Position numbers and translations under genes: made by a program
Notes under the pieces: model-generated
The model's input: the letters and a program-made list of their open reading frames with translations, nothing else
Told to the model about the DNA's origin: nothing
Databases searched by the model: none
In this document: one piece after another, positions 34,813-42,142 of the stretch
Layout of the letters: each line of letters opens with the position of its first letter
Numbering within the stretch: position 1 is the stretch's first letter
Assembly (NCBI GenBank): GCA_930633495.1
Contig: CAKNFJ010000001.1
Location: 3,309,001 to 3,373,000, forward strand
DNA from: Hyphomicrobiales bacterium
GTDB taxonomy: Bacteria > Pseudomonadota > Alphaproteobacteria > Rhizobiales > Beijerinckiaceae
Direction of reading: 5' to 3'
Length of the DNA: 64,000 nt

Positions 34813-35799
34813 ATGCATGCCCTGATCACGGGTGCGGCCGGCATGGTCGGGCGTAAGCTGGCCGAGCGTCTGGCGCGCGAAGGACGCTGCGCCGGCAAGG
34901 CGATCGACAGGCTCACCTTGACCGATGTGGTTCCGGCCTCGCTGCCGGCTGCACTTGCGGAGCGGGCGACGATCCGCGTCGAGGACGCGACGGATGCCGC
35001 GGTTGCCAAGGCGCTTGCGGCGCTGCGGCCGGACCTGATCTTCCATCTCGCCGCGATCATCTCGGGCGAGGCCGAGCGCGATTTCGACAAGGGCTATCGC
35101 GTCAATCTCGACGGCATGCTGAACCTGCTCGAGGCGATCCGGCACGAAGGCGGCGCGGATTATGCACCGAAGCTCGTCTTCACCAGTTCGAGCGGCATTT
35201 TCGGCGCGCCGTTCCCGCCGTCGATCTCCGACGAGTTCCACATCACGCCGCTGACGAGCTACGGCACGCAGAAGGCGATCGGTGAATTGCTGCTGGCCGA
35301 CTATACGCGGCGCGGCTTCGTCGATGGCGTCGGCATCCGCTTCCCCTCGATCGTTGTGCGGCCGGGCAAGCCCAATGCCTCGGCCGGCGGCTTCTTCTCC
35401 GGCATCATCCGCGAACCGTTGCAAGGGCAGGAGGCTCTGCTGCCGGTCGGCGACGAGGTGCTTTTCAGCCATGCGAGCCCGCGTTCGGCGGTCGGCTTTC
35501 TGATTCATGCCGCCGGGCTTTCACGCGAGCAGCTCGGCCCGCGCGTCAACCTGACCATGCCGGGTGTCTGCGTCACCGTCGGAGAGCAGATCGAGGCGCT
35601 CCGGCGCATCGCCGGCGACAGGGCGGTGAAGCTGATCCGGCGGGCGCCCGACCCGGCCTCCTCGGCCATCGTCGCAGGATGGCCGACCCGCTTCGAGGCA
35701 AAGCGCGCGCTGGCGCTGGGCTTCACGGCCGAGCGTGATTTCGACGAGATCATCCGCGTCCATATCGAGGACGATCTCGGCGGCCATCTTCCGAACTGA
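34813..35799 (+). CDS. D-erythronate dehydrogenase-like NAD-dependent enzyme (copy 1)
   Basis: 328 residues, extended SDR/epimerase fold. The Rossmann motif is TGAAGMVGRKLA, the active-site pair is YGTQK, and IFHLAAIISGEAERDFDKGY and FPSIVVRPGKPNASAGGFFS match the DenD group that oxidises D-erythronate to 2-oxo-tetronate. It is followed 36 bases later by a paralogue of nearly equal length. Which substrates the two enzymes divide between them is unknown. Confidence 0.75.
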   Translation: MHALITGAAGMVGRKLAERLAREGRCAGKAIDRLTLTDVVPASLPAALAERATIRVEDATDAAVAKALAALRPDLIFHLAAIISGEAERDFDKGYRVNLDGMLNLLEAIRHEGGADYAPKLVFTSSSGIFGAPFPPSISDEFHITPLTSYGTQKAIGELLLADYTRRGFVDGVGIRFPSIVVRPGKPNASAGGFFSGIIREPLQGQEALLPVGDEVLFSHASPRSAVGFLIHAAGLSREQLGPRVNLTMPGVCVTVGEQIEALRRIAGDRAVKLIRRAPDPASSAIVAGWPTRFEAKRALALGFTAERDFDEIIRVHIEDDLGGHLPN

Positions 35800-35835
35800 T
35801 ACGAAACCTCAGACCAAACTCTCAGGACAGATCCG

Positions 35836-36819
35836 ATGCATATTCTCGTTCTCGGCGGCGCCGGCATGGTCGGGCGCAAGTTCATCGAACGGCTGGCGCG
35901 CGACGGCCATCTCGGCGGCAAGCCGGTGACGCGCGTGACGGCGCAGGATGTCGTCGTCGCCTCGCCACCGCCGGCCGCTCCCTTCGATTTCGAGGCGGTG
36001 ATCTCCGATCTCTCGATCGCGGGCGAGGCCGAGAAGCTGATCGCCACCCGGCCGGAGCTGATCGTGCACCTCGCGGCGATCGTCTCAGGCGAGGCCGAGG
36101 CCGATTTCGACAAGGGCTACCGGATCAATCTCGACGGCACGCGCGACCTGTTCGAGGCGATCCGCAAGGTCGGCGGCGGCTACAAGCCGCGCGTCGTCTT
36201 CACCTCCTCGATCGCCGTGTTCGGCGCGCCCTTCCACGACAAGATCGAGGACGAGTTCTTCACCACGCCACTGACCAGTTACGGCACGCAGAAGGCGATA
36301 GGCGAACTCCTGCTCTGCGACTATTCGCGGCGGGGCTTCTTCGACGGGGTCGGCATTCGCTTGCCGACGATCTGCGTCCGTCCCGGCAAGCCCAACAAGG
36401 CTGCCTCCGGCTTCTTCTCCAACATCATCCGCGAGCCACTGAACGGGGAGGAGGCCGTACTGCCGGTCTCCGACCAGGTGCGGCACTGGCATGCCAGCCC
36501 GCGCTCGGCCGTCGGCTTCCTGATCCATGCCGCGACGATGGACACCGCGGCGATCGGCCCGCGCCGGGTGCTGACCATGCCGGGCTATTCCTGCACCGTC
36601 GCCGAGCAGATTGAAGCCCTGCGCAAGGTGGCCGGCGACAATGTCGTCGCCCGGATCAAGCGCGTGCCCGATCCGGTGATCGACGGGATCGTCGCCGGCT
36701 GGCCGCGCAACTTCAATCCGCAGCGCGCACTGGGGCTCGGCTTCAAGGCGGAATCGAGCTTCGAGGAGATCATCCGCGTCCATATCGAGGACGAGCTGCA
36801 CGGGACGTTCGTGAAGTAA
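35836..36819 (+). CDS. D-erythronate dehydrogenase-like NAD-dependent enzyme (copy 2)
   Basis: 327 residues, clearly paralogous to the gene just upstream: GGAGMVGRKFIERLARDG, IVHLAAIVSGEAEADFDKGY, FGAPFHDKIEDEFFTTPLTS, YGTQK and LPTICVRPGKPNKAASGFFS. All catalytic motifs are intact. A clear divergence is near residues 40-60 (ASPPPAAPFDFEAVISDLS), outside the nucleotide site. The tandem arrangement suggests gene duplication with possible substrate split. Confidence 0.75.
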   Translation: MHILVLGGAGMVGRKFIERLARDGHLGGKPVTRVTAQDVVVASPPPAAPFDFEAVISDLSIAGEAEKLIATRPELIVHLAAIVSGEAEADFDKGYRINLDGTRDLFEAIRKVGGGYKPRVVFTSSIAVFGAPFHDKIEDEFFTTPLTSYGTQKAIGELLLCDYSRRGFFDGVGIRLPTICVRPGKPNKAASGFFSNIIREPLNGEEAVLPVSDQVRHWHASPRSAVGFLIHAATMDTAAIGPRRVLTMPGYSCTVAEQIEALRKVAGDNVVARIKRVPDPVIDGIVAGWPRNFNPQRALGLGFKAESSFEEIIRVHIEDELHGTFVK

Positions 36820-36837
36820 GGGGCGATCTGGACGATC

Positions 36838-36914
36838 GTCATGCCCGGCCTTGGGCCGGGCATCTCTTCGTGACAAGGCGGGACGAGATGGCCGGGGCAA
36901 GCCCGGCCATGACG
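36838..36914. repeat. REP-like palindromic element
   Basis: gtcatgcccggccttgggcc and a following ggccggggcaagcccggcc arm ending atgacg form a double palindrome of the GTCAT...ATGAC type. It fills the gap between the second D-erythronate dehydrogenase-like gene and the convergent GNAT gene. Confidence 0.55.
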
Positions 36915-36921
36915 TTCGGTA

Positions 36922-37614
36922 TCAGGCCGGGCAGGGCTCGGCCTGCTCCTGCTGGCGGCGCAGGGGCATGTCGAGCGCCGGCGCGCGCGCCGGTTCCTCC
37001 TCCGCCTCCAGCTCGGGCGCATGCGCCCAGCCGCTGGCGCTCCAGCTCTTGAGCGCCGCCCAGGTCGAGCGGTCGAGCCGGAACTGCTCGCAGGGGAACA
37101 GCCCGCCGCGAGCCGGCAGCGACTTCAGGAAGGAGCCTTCGGCCCGGAAGCCGGACTTCTCCAGAACCCGCCGCGAGGCCGGATTGATGACGCGGGTATC
37201 GGCGTCGATCGCCGGGACGTCGACCAGCGAGAACAGGGTATCGATCAACCCCTGCACCGCCTCGGTCGCATAGCCCTTGCCCCAGTGGGGCGTGCCGAGC
37301 CAGTAGCCGATAAAGGGCGTGCCGGAAGCCTGCTTATGAGCTCCGATCATGCCGATCAGCTCGTTCGGCTTCGAACGCGGCGTGATCGCCAGGACGAGAT
37401 GCTCGCCCAGCGCGTTGCCCTTGCGCATCGCGAAGATGAAGGGCTCCACCGCCTGGGACGGGTAGGGATGGGGGATCGATGCCGTCATCTCGGCCACGGC
37501 CTTCTCGCCGGCAAGGCGCAGGATGGCAGCAGCATCGGCCATGCGGGGCCAACGCAGCCAGAGACGCCGGGTCTCCAGCCGGAAGACATCGTCGCGGGTC
37601 AGTTCGGGGAACAT
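36922..37614 (-). CDS. GNAT family acetyltransferase (RimJ/RimL-like)
   Basis: 230 residues from the ATG at 37614, which has GGAGAGACAAG upstream. Motifs: FRLETRRLWLRWPRMADAAA, IGYWLGTPHWGKGYATEAVQ (acetyl-CoA pyrophosphate loop) and VINPASRRVLEKSGFRAEG. The C-terminal ~35 residues are a Pro/Ala/Glu-rich tail with no fold that I recognise. It is probably a protein N-terminal or ribosomal-protein-type acetyltransferase; the target is unknown. It lies directly downstream of the rpmA terminator. Confidence 0.8.
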   Translation of the reverse strand: MFPELTRDDVFRLETRRLWLRWPRMADAAAILRLAGEKAVAEMTASIPHPYPSQAVEPFIFAMRKGNALGEHLVLAITPRSKPNELIGMIGAHKQASGTPFIGYWLGTPHWGKGYATEAVQGLIDTLFSLVDVPAIDADTRVINPASRRVLEKSGFRAEGSFLKSLPARGGLFPCEQFRLDRSTWAALKSWSASGWAHAPELEAEEEPARAPALDMPLRRQQEQAEPCPA

Positions 37615-37638
37615 CTTGTCTCTCCGTCGGCGCAAACG

Positions 37639-37672
37639 AAAAAAGGGAGCTGGGACTTTGGTCCCATCTCCC
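37639..37672 (-). terminator. Intrinsic terminator downstream of rpmA
   Basis: On the minus strand a 12-bp stem (GGGAGATGGGAC / GTCCCAGCTCCC, one mismatch) with a 4-base loop precedes six T. It lies about 100 bases beyond the rpmA stop and would end the rplU-rpmA transcript just before the GNAT gene. Confidence 0.75.
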
Positions 37673-37769
37673 CTTCGCTGACCTTCGGGAGACCCGTTTC
37701 GGGCCTTTTTACCCTTGATCCGTTCGGTTCGATGGAACCGGCGGATCGAGAGAATTCCCTATCCGCCTT

Positions 37770-38036
37770 TTACTCTGCGGCCTCTTGGGCCGGGACTACG
37801 TTCACGAAAGCTCGGCCGAGTTTCGTCGTGAATCGGACTCGGCCATTCGTCGTCGCAAAGAGGGTATGGTCTTTGCCCATGCCGACATTGGCGCCGGCAT
37901 GCCACTTGGTGCCGCGCTGACGAATAATGATGTTGCCGGCCACGACGGCCTGATCGCCGAAGCGCTTCACGCCGAGCCGCTTGCTTTCCGAATCGCGGCC
38001 GTTACGCGACGAGCCGCCTGCCTTTTTGTGAGCCAT
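37770..38036 (-). CDS. rpmA: 50S ribosomal protein L27
   Basis: 88 residues beginning [20 protein letters not shown], with [20 protein letters not shown] and [14 protein letters not shown], standard for L27. It is placed after rplU as in most bacteria, separated by 169 bases. Confidence 0.96.
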   Translation of the reverse strand: MAHKKAGGSSRNGRDSESKRLGVKRFGDQAVVAGNIIIRQRGTKWHAGANVGMGKDHTLFATTNGRVRFTTKLGRAFVNVVPAQEAAE

Positions 38037-38205
38037 AACGCCCTACCTCAAAACTTGTCGTGTCTCTCTAACCCGAATCGGCGGCGAAAGCCACCCGTCT
38101 CGGATACGAAATGCCGGAACACCATTCTGTCAGGAGTGACAGACCGAGACCGAAGCCTCGACGATGATGCTCCGGCGTCGATGTCGACGCCGGGTAAACC
38201 CGACC

Positions 38206-38679
38206 TCAGGCTTCGGACGCCTCGTCCTTGGCCTTCTTGGCTGGAGCCTTCTTGGCGGCAGCCTTCTTCGGAGCGGCAGCTTCCTCGCCGGCCTTCGGAG
38301 CAGCCTTCGCCTTGGCGGCGGCCGGAGCAGCGGCGGCATCGCCCTTCTTCATCTCCGGCTGCTTGCCGCCGGTGAGGATGTCGGTGATGCGGATGACGGT
38401 CAGCTCGGCGCGGAAGCCGCGCTTGCGCTTCGAATTCTGGCGGCGGCGCTTCTTGAAGGCGATGACCTTCTCGCCACGGGCCTGCTCGACGATCTCACCG
38501 GCGACGGTGATCTCGGAAAGGGCCTTGGCGTCGAGCGTGGTCTTCTCACCCTCGGTGAGCATCAGCACGGAACCGAAGGCGACGGTGTCGCCCGGGTTGC
38601 CCTCGATCTTGGCAACGGTGATCTTGTCGTTGGCGGCGACGCGGAACTGCTTCCCGCCGGTCTTGATGACTGCGAACAT
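38206..38679 (-). CDS. rplU: 50S ribosomal protein L21 with long C-terminal tail
   Basis: 157 residues. The first ~103 are canonical L21: MFAVIKTGGKQFRVA, FKKRRRQNSKRKRGFRAELT and VIRITDIL. The remaining ~50 residues are an Ala/Lys-rich low-complexity tail (KKAAAKKAPAKKAKDEASEA), an extension found in several alphaproteobacterial L21 proteins. The start at 38679 follows GGAGGACAAA. Confidence 0.95.
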   Translation of the reverse strand: MFAVIKTGGKQFRVAANDKITVAKIEGNPGDTVAFGSVLMLTEGEKTTLDAKALSEITVAGEIVEQARGEKVIAFKKRRRQNSKRKRGFRAELTVIRITDILTGGKQPEMKKGDAAAAPAAAKAKAAPKAGEEAAAPKKAAAKKAPAKKAKDEASEA

Positions 38680-38973
38680 TTTGTCCTCCATGTTCGGCCC
38701 CGCCCTGTCATGATCCTCCGGAGCGGAAGGCATGCGGGACGGCTTTTTGGCAGTCGATTGCGTGGTCTGGTTTGCTCTTCTGGCCGCGACGCAGCGCACA
38801 GGCCAAAAGAGATCGGGCGCGGGTTACCCCGCGCCGGACGGTGCTCGATAGTCGGGCGCGGGCGGAAGGTCAAGCAAAAGCGGCGGGGAACGGTGGATTT
38901 CTCCTGTCGGAGAGGCTTGCCCCACGGGCGCGGCTTGTGTAGTAAGCGCCTCGCTTCGACCGAAGGCGACCGC

Positions 38974-39063
38974 GGACAGGTGGCAGAGTGGTTGAATGCA
39001 CCGCACTCGAAATGCGGCATACCTGCAAGGGTATCGGGGGTTCAAATCCCTCCCTGTCCGCCA
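38974..39063 (+). tRNA. tRNA-Ser (anticodon CGA)
   Basis: The acceptor stem GGACAGG (38974-38980) pairs with CCTGTCC (39053-39059), followed by G and an encoded CCA (39061-39063). The anticodon stem ccgca/tgcgg encloses ctCGAaa with the anticodon at 39008-39010. A long variable arm and the T-loop ggttcaaatcc are typical of class II tRNA-Ser. It has no partner tRNA nearby. Confidence 0.95.
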
Positions 39064-39252
39064 CTCTTCTGGTTTGCCGATTGACCTATCATCGGAAAGT
39101 TTCAGGCGCGAAGCCGATACCCCACCATTTGTCCCACCGGCCGGGTTTCCTTGATTTGGTGGGCGCGCGCACTGCCGGTTCTCCCCCCGGGGCAGGCCGA
39201 GCAGGGGCGGTCGGTCACGACCGTGCAATCAACTCGCATTGAGGAAAAGGCA

Positions 39253-39531
39253 TTGGCGAAGCGTACTAAATCGAAAGCGCTCGATACCGAGTTCACGATG
39301 TTCGATGTCGTTTATGAGGATGGCTCACGGACTTCCAATCGGCGTGTGCCTACCTCGCTCCTTGGCGGCCTTGATGGCGATGAGCCGGCCAGGGCAACAA
39401 TTATCGAGCAGGATCAGATCATTTCCGAGAAATCGGGCAAGCCGCCGCTGGCGATTGCGACGCTCGTTCGATCGAATAAGTCTTCGGCTGAGCCTGTCAA
39501 AGATGATCGAAAGAAGCGGGCTGCGCGATAG
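39253..39531 (+). CDS. Small hypothetical protein
   Basis: 92 residues from a TTG preceded by GAGGAAAAGG. It is mostly polar, with TMFDVVYEDGSRTSNRRVP and a basic C-terminus (DDRKKRAAR). There is no signal peptide or membrane helix. I do not recognise the family. It lies just after the tRNA-Ser, at the edge of a lower-GC stretch. Confidence 0.5.
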   Translation: MAKRTKSKALDTEFTMFDVVYEDGSRTSNRRVPTSLLGGLDGDEPARATIIEQDQIISEKSGKPPLAIATLVRSNKSSAEPVKDDRKKRAAR

Positions 39532-39605
39532 GCTGGCCGTCAGCGGGATAAATCGGAGCGCAGGCACTCGCGAGCGAGATTCGCTTTGTCGGTGGATGTC
39601 TAATC

Positions 39606-39869
39606 TCAAGGTTGAAGGGCCGCAGCCTCATCTGTTTCGTTCCGCAACCCCTTATAGGGCGCATGCCTGGGCTTGCCGTCATCCCTCCAGAGCCTGAGTT
39701 CGATTTCCGCCAGGCGCACAGGCTCGCTCCGCCGCGTCGCAGGTCGCCGTTTCCACACGACGCCGAAGGTGAGGAGCTCGAAATCCTTGAGGTCGCCCTT
39801 GTGCCAGTCGGGGAGGGCGGTGGCGCTTTGCATTTCGCTCCCGATCTCCGGCCTTGTGGCGATATCCAC
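39606..39869 (-). CDS. Small hypothetical protein
   Basis: 87 residues from a GTG. WHKGDLKDFELLTFGVVWKR and EPVRLAEIELRLWRDDGKPR look like a compact alternating hydrophobic/polar beta-rich domain, which argues weakly for real coding. There is no clear ribosome binding site and no recognised family. It could be spurious. Confidence 0.3.
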   Translation of the reverse strand: MDIATRPEIGSEMQSATALPDWHKGDLKDFELLTFGVVWKRRPATRRSEPVRLAEIELRLWRDDGKPRHAPYKGLRNETDEAAALQP

Positions 39870-40024
39870 ATCGATTGTGGGAGCGATGCAGTGGGCGTGA
39901 AGGTTTAATTGATCCTGCGATTTCTGCCTGGCGCATTGACATCTACTTGGGGATCTAATTTAATAGATTGTTAACCCTAGGGAGCCTGGGTCGGTGTCTC
40001 GACCCGAGAAGGTGGAGCGCAACG

Positions 40025-40255
40025 ATGTGGATCGTCACGGGCGCCTTTGCTGCAGCAATTTTGGCCATTTCCATCTCCATCTCAATGATTTTGGGTGCCC
40101 CGTCTGCCACGGGCTGTAACAGCGGGGGCAATTGCGCCAATGCGCCGGGCCAGGTGAGGGGCGCGCCCGGACCGATTGCTGGCGCCGGCTTGCCGATCCT
40201 GGCCGTTGGATATGGCGTCTATTGGCTGGTTCGGCGTCGTCGCAACGTGAGCTAA
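40025..40255 (+). CDS. Small exported protein with a PEP-CTERM-like sorting tail (candidate exosortase target)
   Basis: 76 residues in three parts. First comes a hydrophobic N-terminal segment (residues ~4-24, signal peptide or anchor), then a short linker with two cysteines (CNSGGNC), then a C-terminal tail: the motif PGPIAGAGLP (residues ~52-61), a membrane helix (ILAVGYGVYWLV) and a four-Arg cluster (RRRRNVS). Motif-helix-arginines at the very C-terminus is the layout of exosortase substrates. The exosortase gene follows 226 bases later. A GGAG lies about 8 bases before the ATG. The mature linker would be only about 25 residues, so the product may be a small surface peptide or pilin-like unit. 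Confidence 0.65.
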   Translation: MWIVTGAFAAAILAISISISMILGAPSATGCNSGGNCANAPGQVRGAPGPIAGAGLPILAVGYGVYWLVRRRRNVS

Positions 40256-40481
40256 AAGTCGTCGCGCGCTGAGGCCGTCTTTGCGGAAAGCAGCCAGAGT
40301 TGGCCGGTCAAATCCGGTGGAAATGAGGTGCTGCGGTCACCCGCAGATTTTCCGGTCGTCTTGAGCGCTTCGCGAGCCTTATCAAGACGGCCCATGCGCC
40401 GTAGACTTCCGCACAATCTTGGCTCCAAACGTCTCCGGCCCAGCGTCGCTGCGGCCTGCGACGAACTGGCGAGGCTCGAAT

Positions 40482-41324
40482 ATGTTGGCGTATCCAGCAG
40501 AAGGGGCCACGCGAGTCTCAAGGAAATTGTCGCGCGGCGAATTCTTCGGAGGGCTGTTCGCGCTCGGTTGTGCAAGTGGCCTTGCCGCGCGCGTCATTCA
40601 ATCCGCCAACCGGCTTGGATGGGGTGATGCATTCTTCAATACCTTCGAGATCAGTGCAATCGTATGGGGCTCCTGCGTCGCAGGCGTATTTCTCGTCCTT
40701 CAAGATCGGGCTCCCGCGCTTCGTTCGCGGGATCTGGTGCTGGGGGCGGGTTTCGTCTTCCTAAATATTCTTCCCGTTGGAGCGTTGAGCTGGATTTCCA
40801 TAACGGCACTTAGCATCTATGTCGTTGCTACCACGGTCGATGCTTCATCCCGGCGGGGTGCGATCATCTTGCTGGCTGTTACGGTGCCCATGCTCTGGAG
40901 CCGTTTGCTTTTTCAGTTTTTTGCGAACCTGATATTGCAGATCGATGCATCGCTTGTTGCTTTTGTTTTGAGAACTGACCGTACCGGTGACATGGTTCGG
41001 TTTGCCGATGGCTCCGGTTTGCTGGTGATTTTGCCAGCGTGCTCGTCTCTTGCAAACGTATCTCTGGCAATTCTATGTTGGGTTGCTGTGAGTCAGGTCG
41101 TCGATCACAGGTATTCTGCGCGCGACCTGCTGTGGTGCCTCGCGGCCTGCGTTTCTGTGATAACAGTTAACGTTATGCGGATAAGCATACAGGGAATAAG
41201 TCAATGGCATTACGATGCCTTCCATGGTCAATGGGGCGACATGATTAGTAATATGATCATTCTGGGCCTAACACTCTGCTTCAGCCTTTCTGGAGTGAGG
41301 CGTGAACTGTTCCACCGCATTTAG
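40482..41324 (+). CDS. Exosortase/archaeosortase family transpeptidase
   Basis: 280 residues, about seven to eight membrane helices. The proposed catalytic residues of the family are all present in the right order: Cys187 in LPACSSLANV, Arg233 in VNVMRISI and His248 in YDAFHGQWGDMISN, each at a membrane face. Exosortases cleave PEP-CTERM-like tails and transfer the protein to an unknown acceptor. I chose the ATG at 40482 (GAGG nine bases upstream); an earlier in-frame start would add 21 residues. The small PGPIAGAGLP protein just upstream is the obvious substrate. GC content here is visibly lower than in neighbouring genes. Confidence 0.8.
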   Translation: MLAYPAEGATRVSRKLSRGEFFGGLFALGCASGLAARVIQSANRLGWGDAFFNTFEISAIVWGSCVAGVFLVLQDRAPALRSRDLVLGAGFVFLNILPVGALSWISITALSIYVVATTVDASSRRGAIILLAVTVPMLWSRLLFQFFANLILQIDASLVAFVLRTDRTGDMVRFADGSGLLVILPACSSLANVSLAILCWVAVSQVVDHRYSARDLLWCLAACVSVITVNVMRISIQGISQWHYDAFHGQWGDMISNMIILGLTLCFSLSGVRRELFHRI

Positions 41325-41766
41325 GGGATGCATGGCTGGCGCGCTTTTGCTGGCCATCGGATGGAAGGCTGCAGTCCAGATTGAGGTTCACACCGATCAA
41401 GCCGACGATCTCGTCGCTTTCTTCGAACGCAATCGCTTCGACGTCGCGACAGAGGTGATGAGCGGCGTGCCGATCGTTCAGGCGAGCACAGCCTCCTGTC
41501 GGGTGCAGGTCGCAAGGCTGTCTCCCGACGGAGCGAACCGGGATCTCATCCAACATCTTTTCGCAGGCCAAGATCGTTCGTTCGTCGTCTTTGGTGGCGC
41601 TGTGTACGCGCAACAGCCGATATTCTGGACCGTCCTCAGCTACTTCAGGTCCAGATTCCTGCGCGAGCTTGGCTTTGCCGAGCGTGCCGCAGCCGTCATC
41701 AGCGTTGCTGCCAATTCATCGTGCAATGCCGAACAGCTCCCGTGGCACGAACTGTCCGGCATGTAG
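41302..41766 (+). CDS. One-helix periplasmic protein coupled to the exosortase
   Basis: 154 residues from a GTG (GGAG nine bases upstream) inside the end of the exosortase gene, a 23-base overlap. One N-terminal helix (GCMAGALLLAIGWKAAVQI) is followed by a soluble, presumably periplasmic domain with ADDLVAFFERNRFDVATEVM and three later cysteines or cysteine pairs (TASCRVQV, NSSCNAEQ). Its position recalls EpsI-like proteins that accompany other exosortases, but I see no clear EpsI signature. The function is unknown; a role in acceptor chemistry or secretion of the small target is inference. Confidence 0.55.
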   Translation: MNCSTAFRGCMAGALLLAIGWKAAVQIEVHTDQADDLVAFFERNRFDVATEVMSGVPIVQASTASCRVQVARLSPDGANRDLIQHLFAGQDRSFVVFGGAVYAQQPIFWTVLSYFRSRFLRELGFAERAAAVISVAANSSCNAEQLPWHELSGM

Positions 41767-41856
41767 GTTGTAGCTTGGCGATGAGCGCCGTCGCATGTCG
41801 GAGGCGAGGCCGCTTTCCGGGCACGCCGTGGATGTCCCAGGTAGAAGGCCAGTCTG

Positions 41857-41963
41857 TCTAGAGCATTTCCACGTTTCTTCGAATCGCGAAAATACCCTCA
41901 GTTTTTATTTTATCGTACTTTCTTCACGCGAACCGGTATCCACTTCGCTCGATAACGCTCTAA
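41857..41963. repeat. Rhizobiales-type intergenic mosaic repeat
   Basis: It begins tctagagcatttcc and ends with tatccacttcgctcgataac followed by gctcta, the well-known Rhizobiales repeat containing cacgcgaaccggtatccact. It sits in the 376-base gap between the exosortase cassette and the autotransporter; apart from this repeat and the terminator at 42087-42116 I see nothing else there. Confidence 0.7.
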
Positions 41964-42086
41964 CGGCTTCGGAAAGGCTCCCGATCCATTGTTATCGGGC
42001 TGGCCGTCGACATCGCCTTCCCGGGCGCCGACTTCGCTAAGGAAGCTGGCGCCTCGTTCATTCTTTTGAGACCCATTCGTCGAATC

Positions 42087-42116
42087 AAAAAATGCCGGTC
42101 TCATGATGAGACCGGC
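42087..42116 (-). terminator. Intrinsic terminator of the autotransporter gene
   Basis: On the minus strand GCCGGTCTCAT and its inverse ATGAGACCGGC form a 10-11-bp stem followed by ATTTTTT. It is 27 bases past the stop codon. Confidence 0.85.
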
Positions 42117-42142
42117 ACCGATCAGGTCGAGAACGGATCGTT

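Noticed and set aside
37693..37711. Small plus-strand hairpin followed by TTTTT near the rpmA end
   Set aside because: Only a 4-bp stem and no plus-strand gene ends nearby.
40252..40575. 107-codon minus-strand frame between the small target and the exosortase
   Set aside because: No ribosome binding site or domain; it overlaps the N-terminal part of the exosortase gene.
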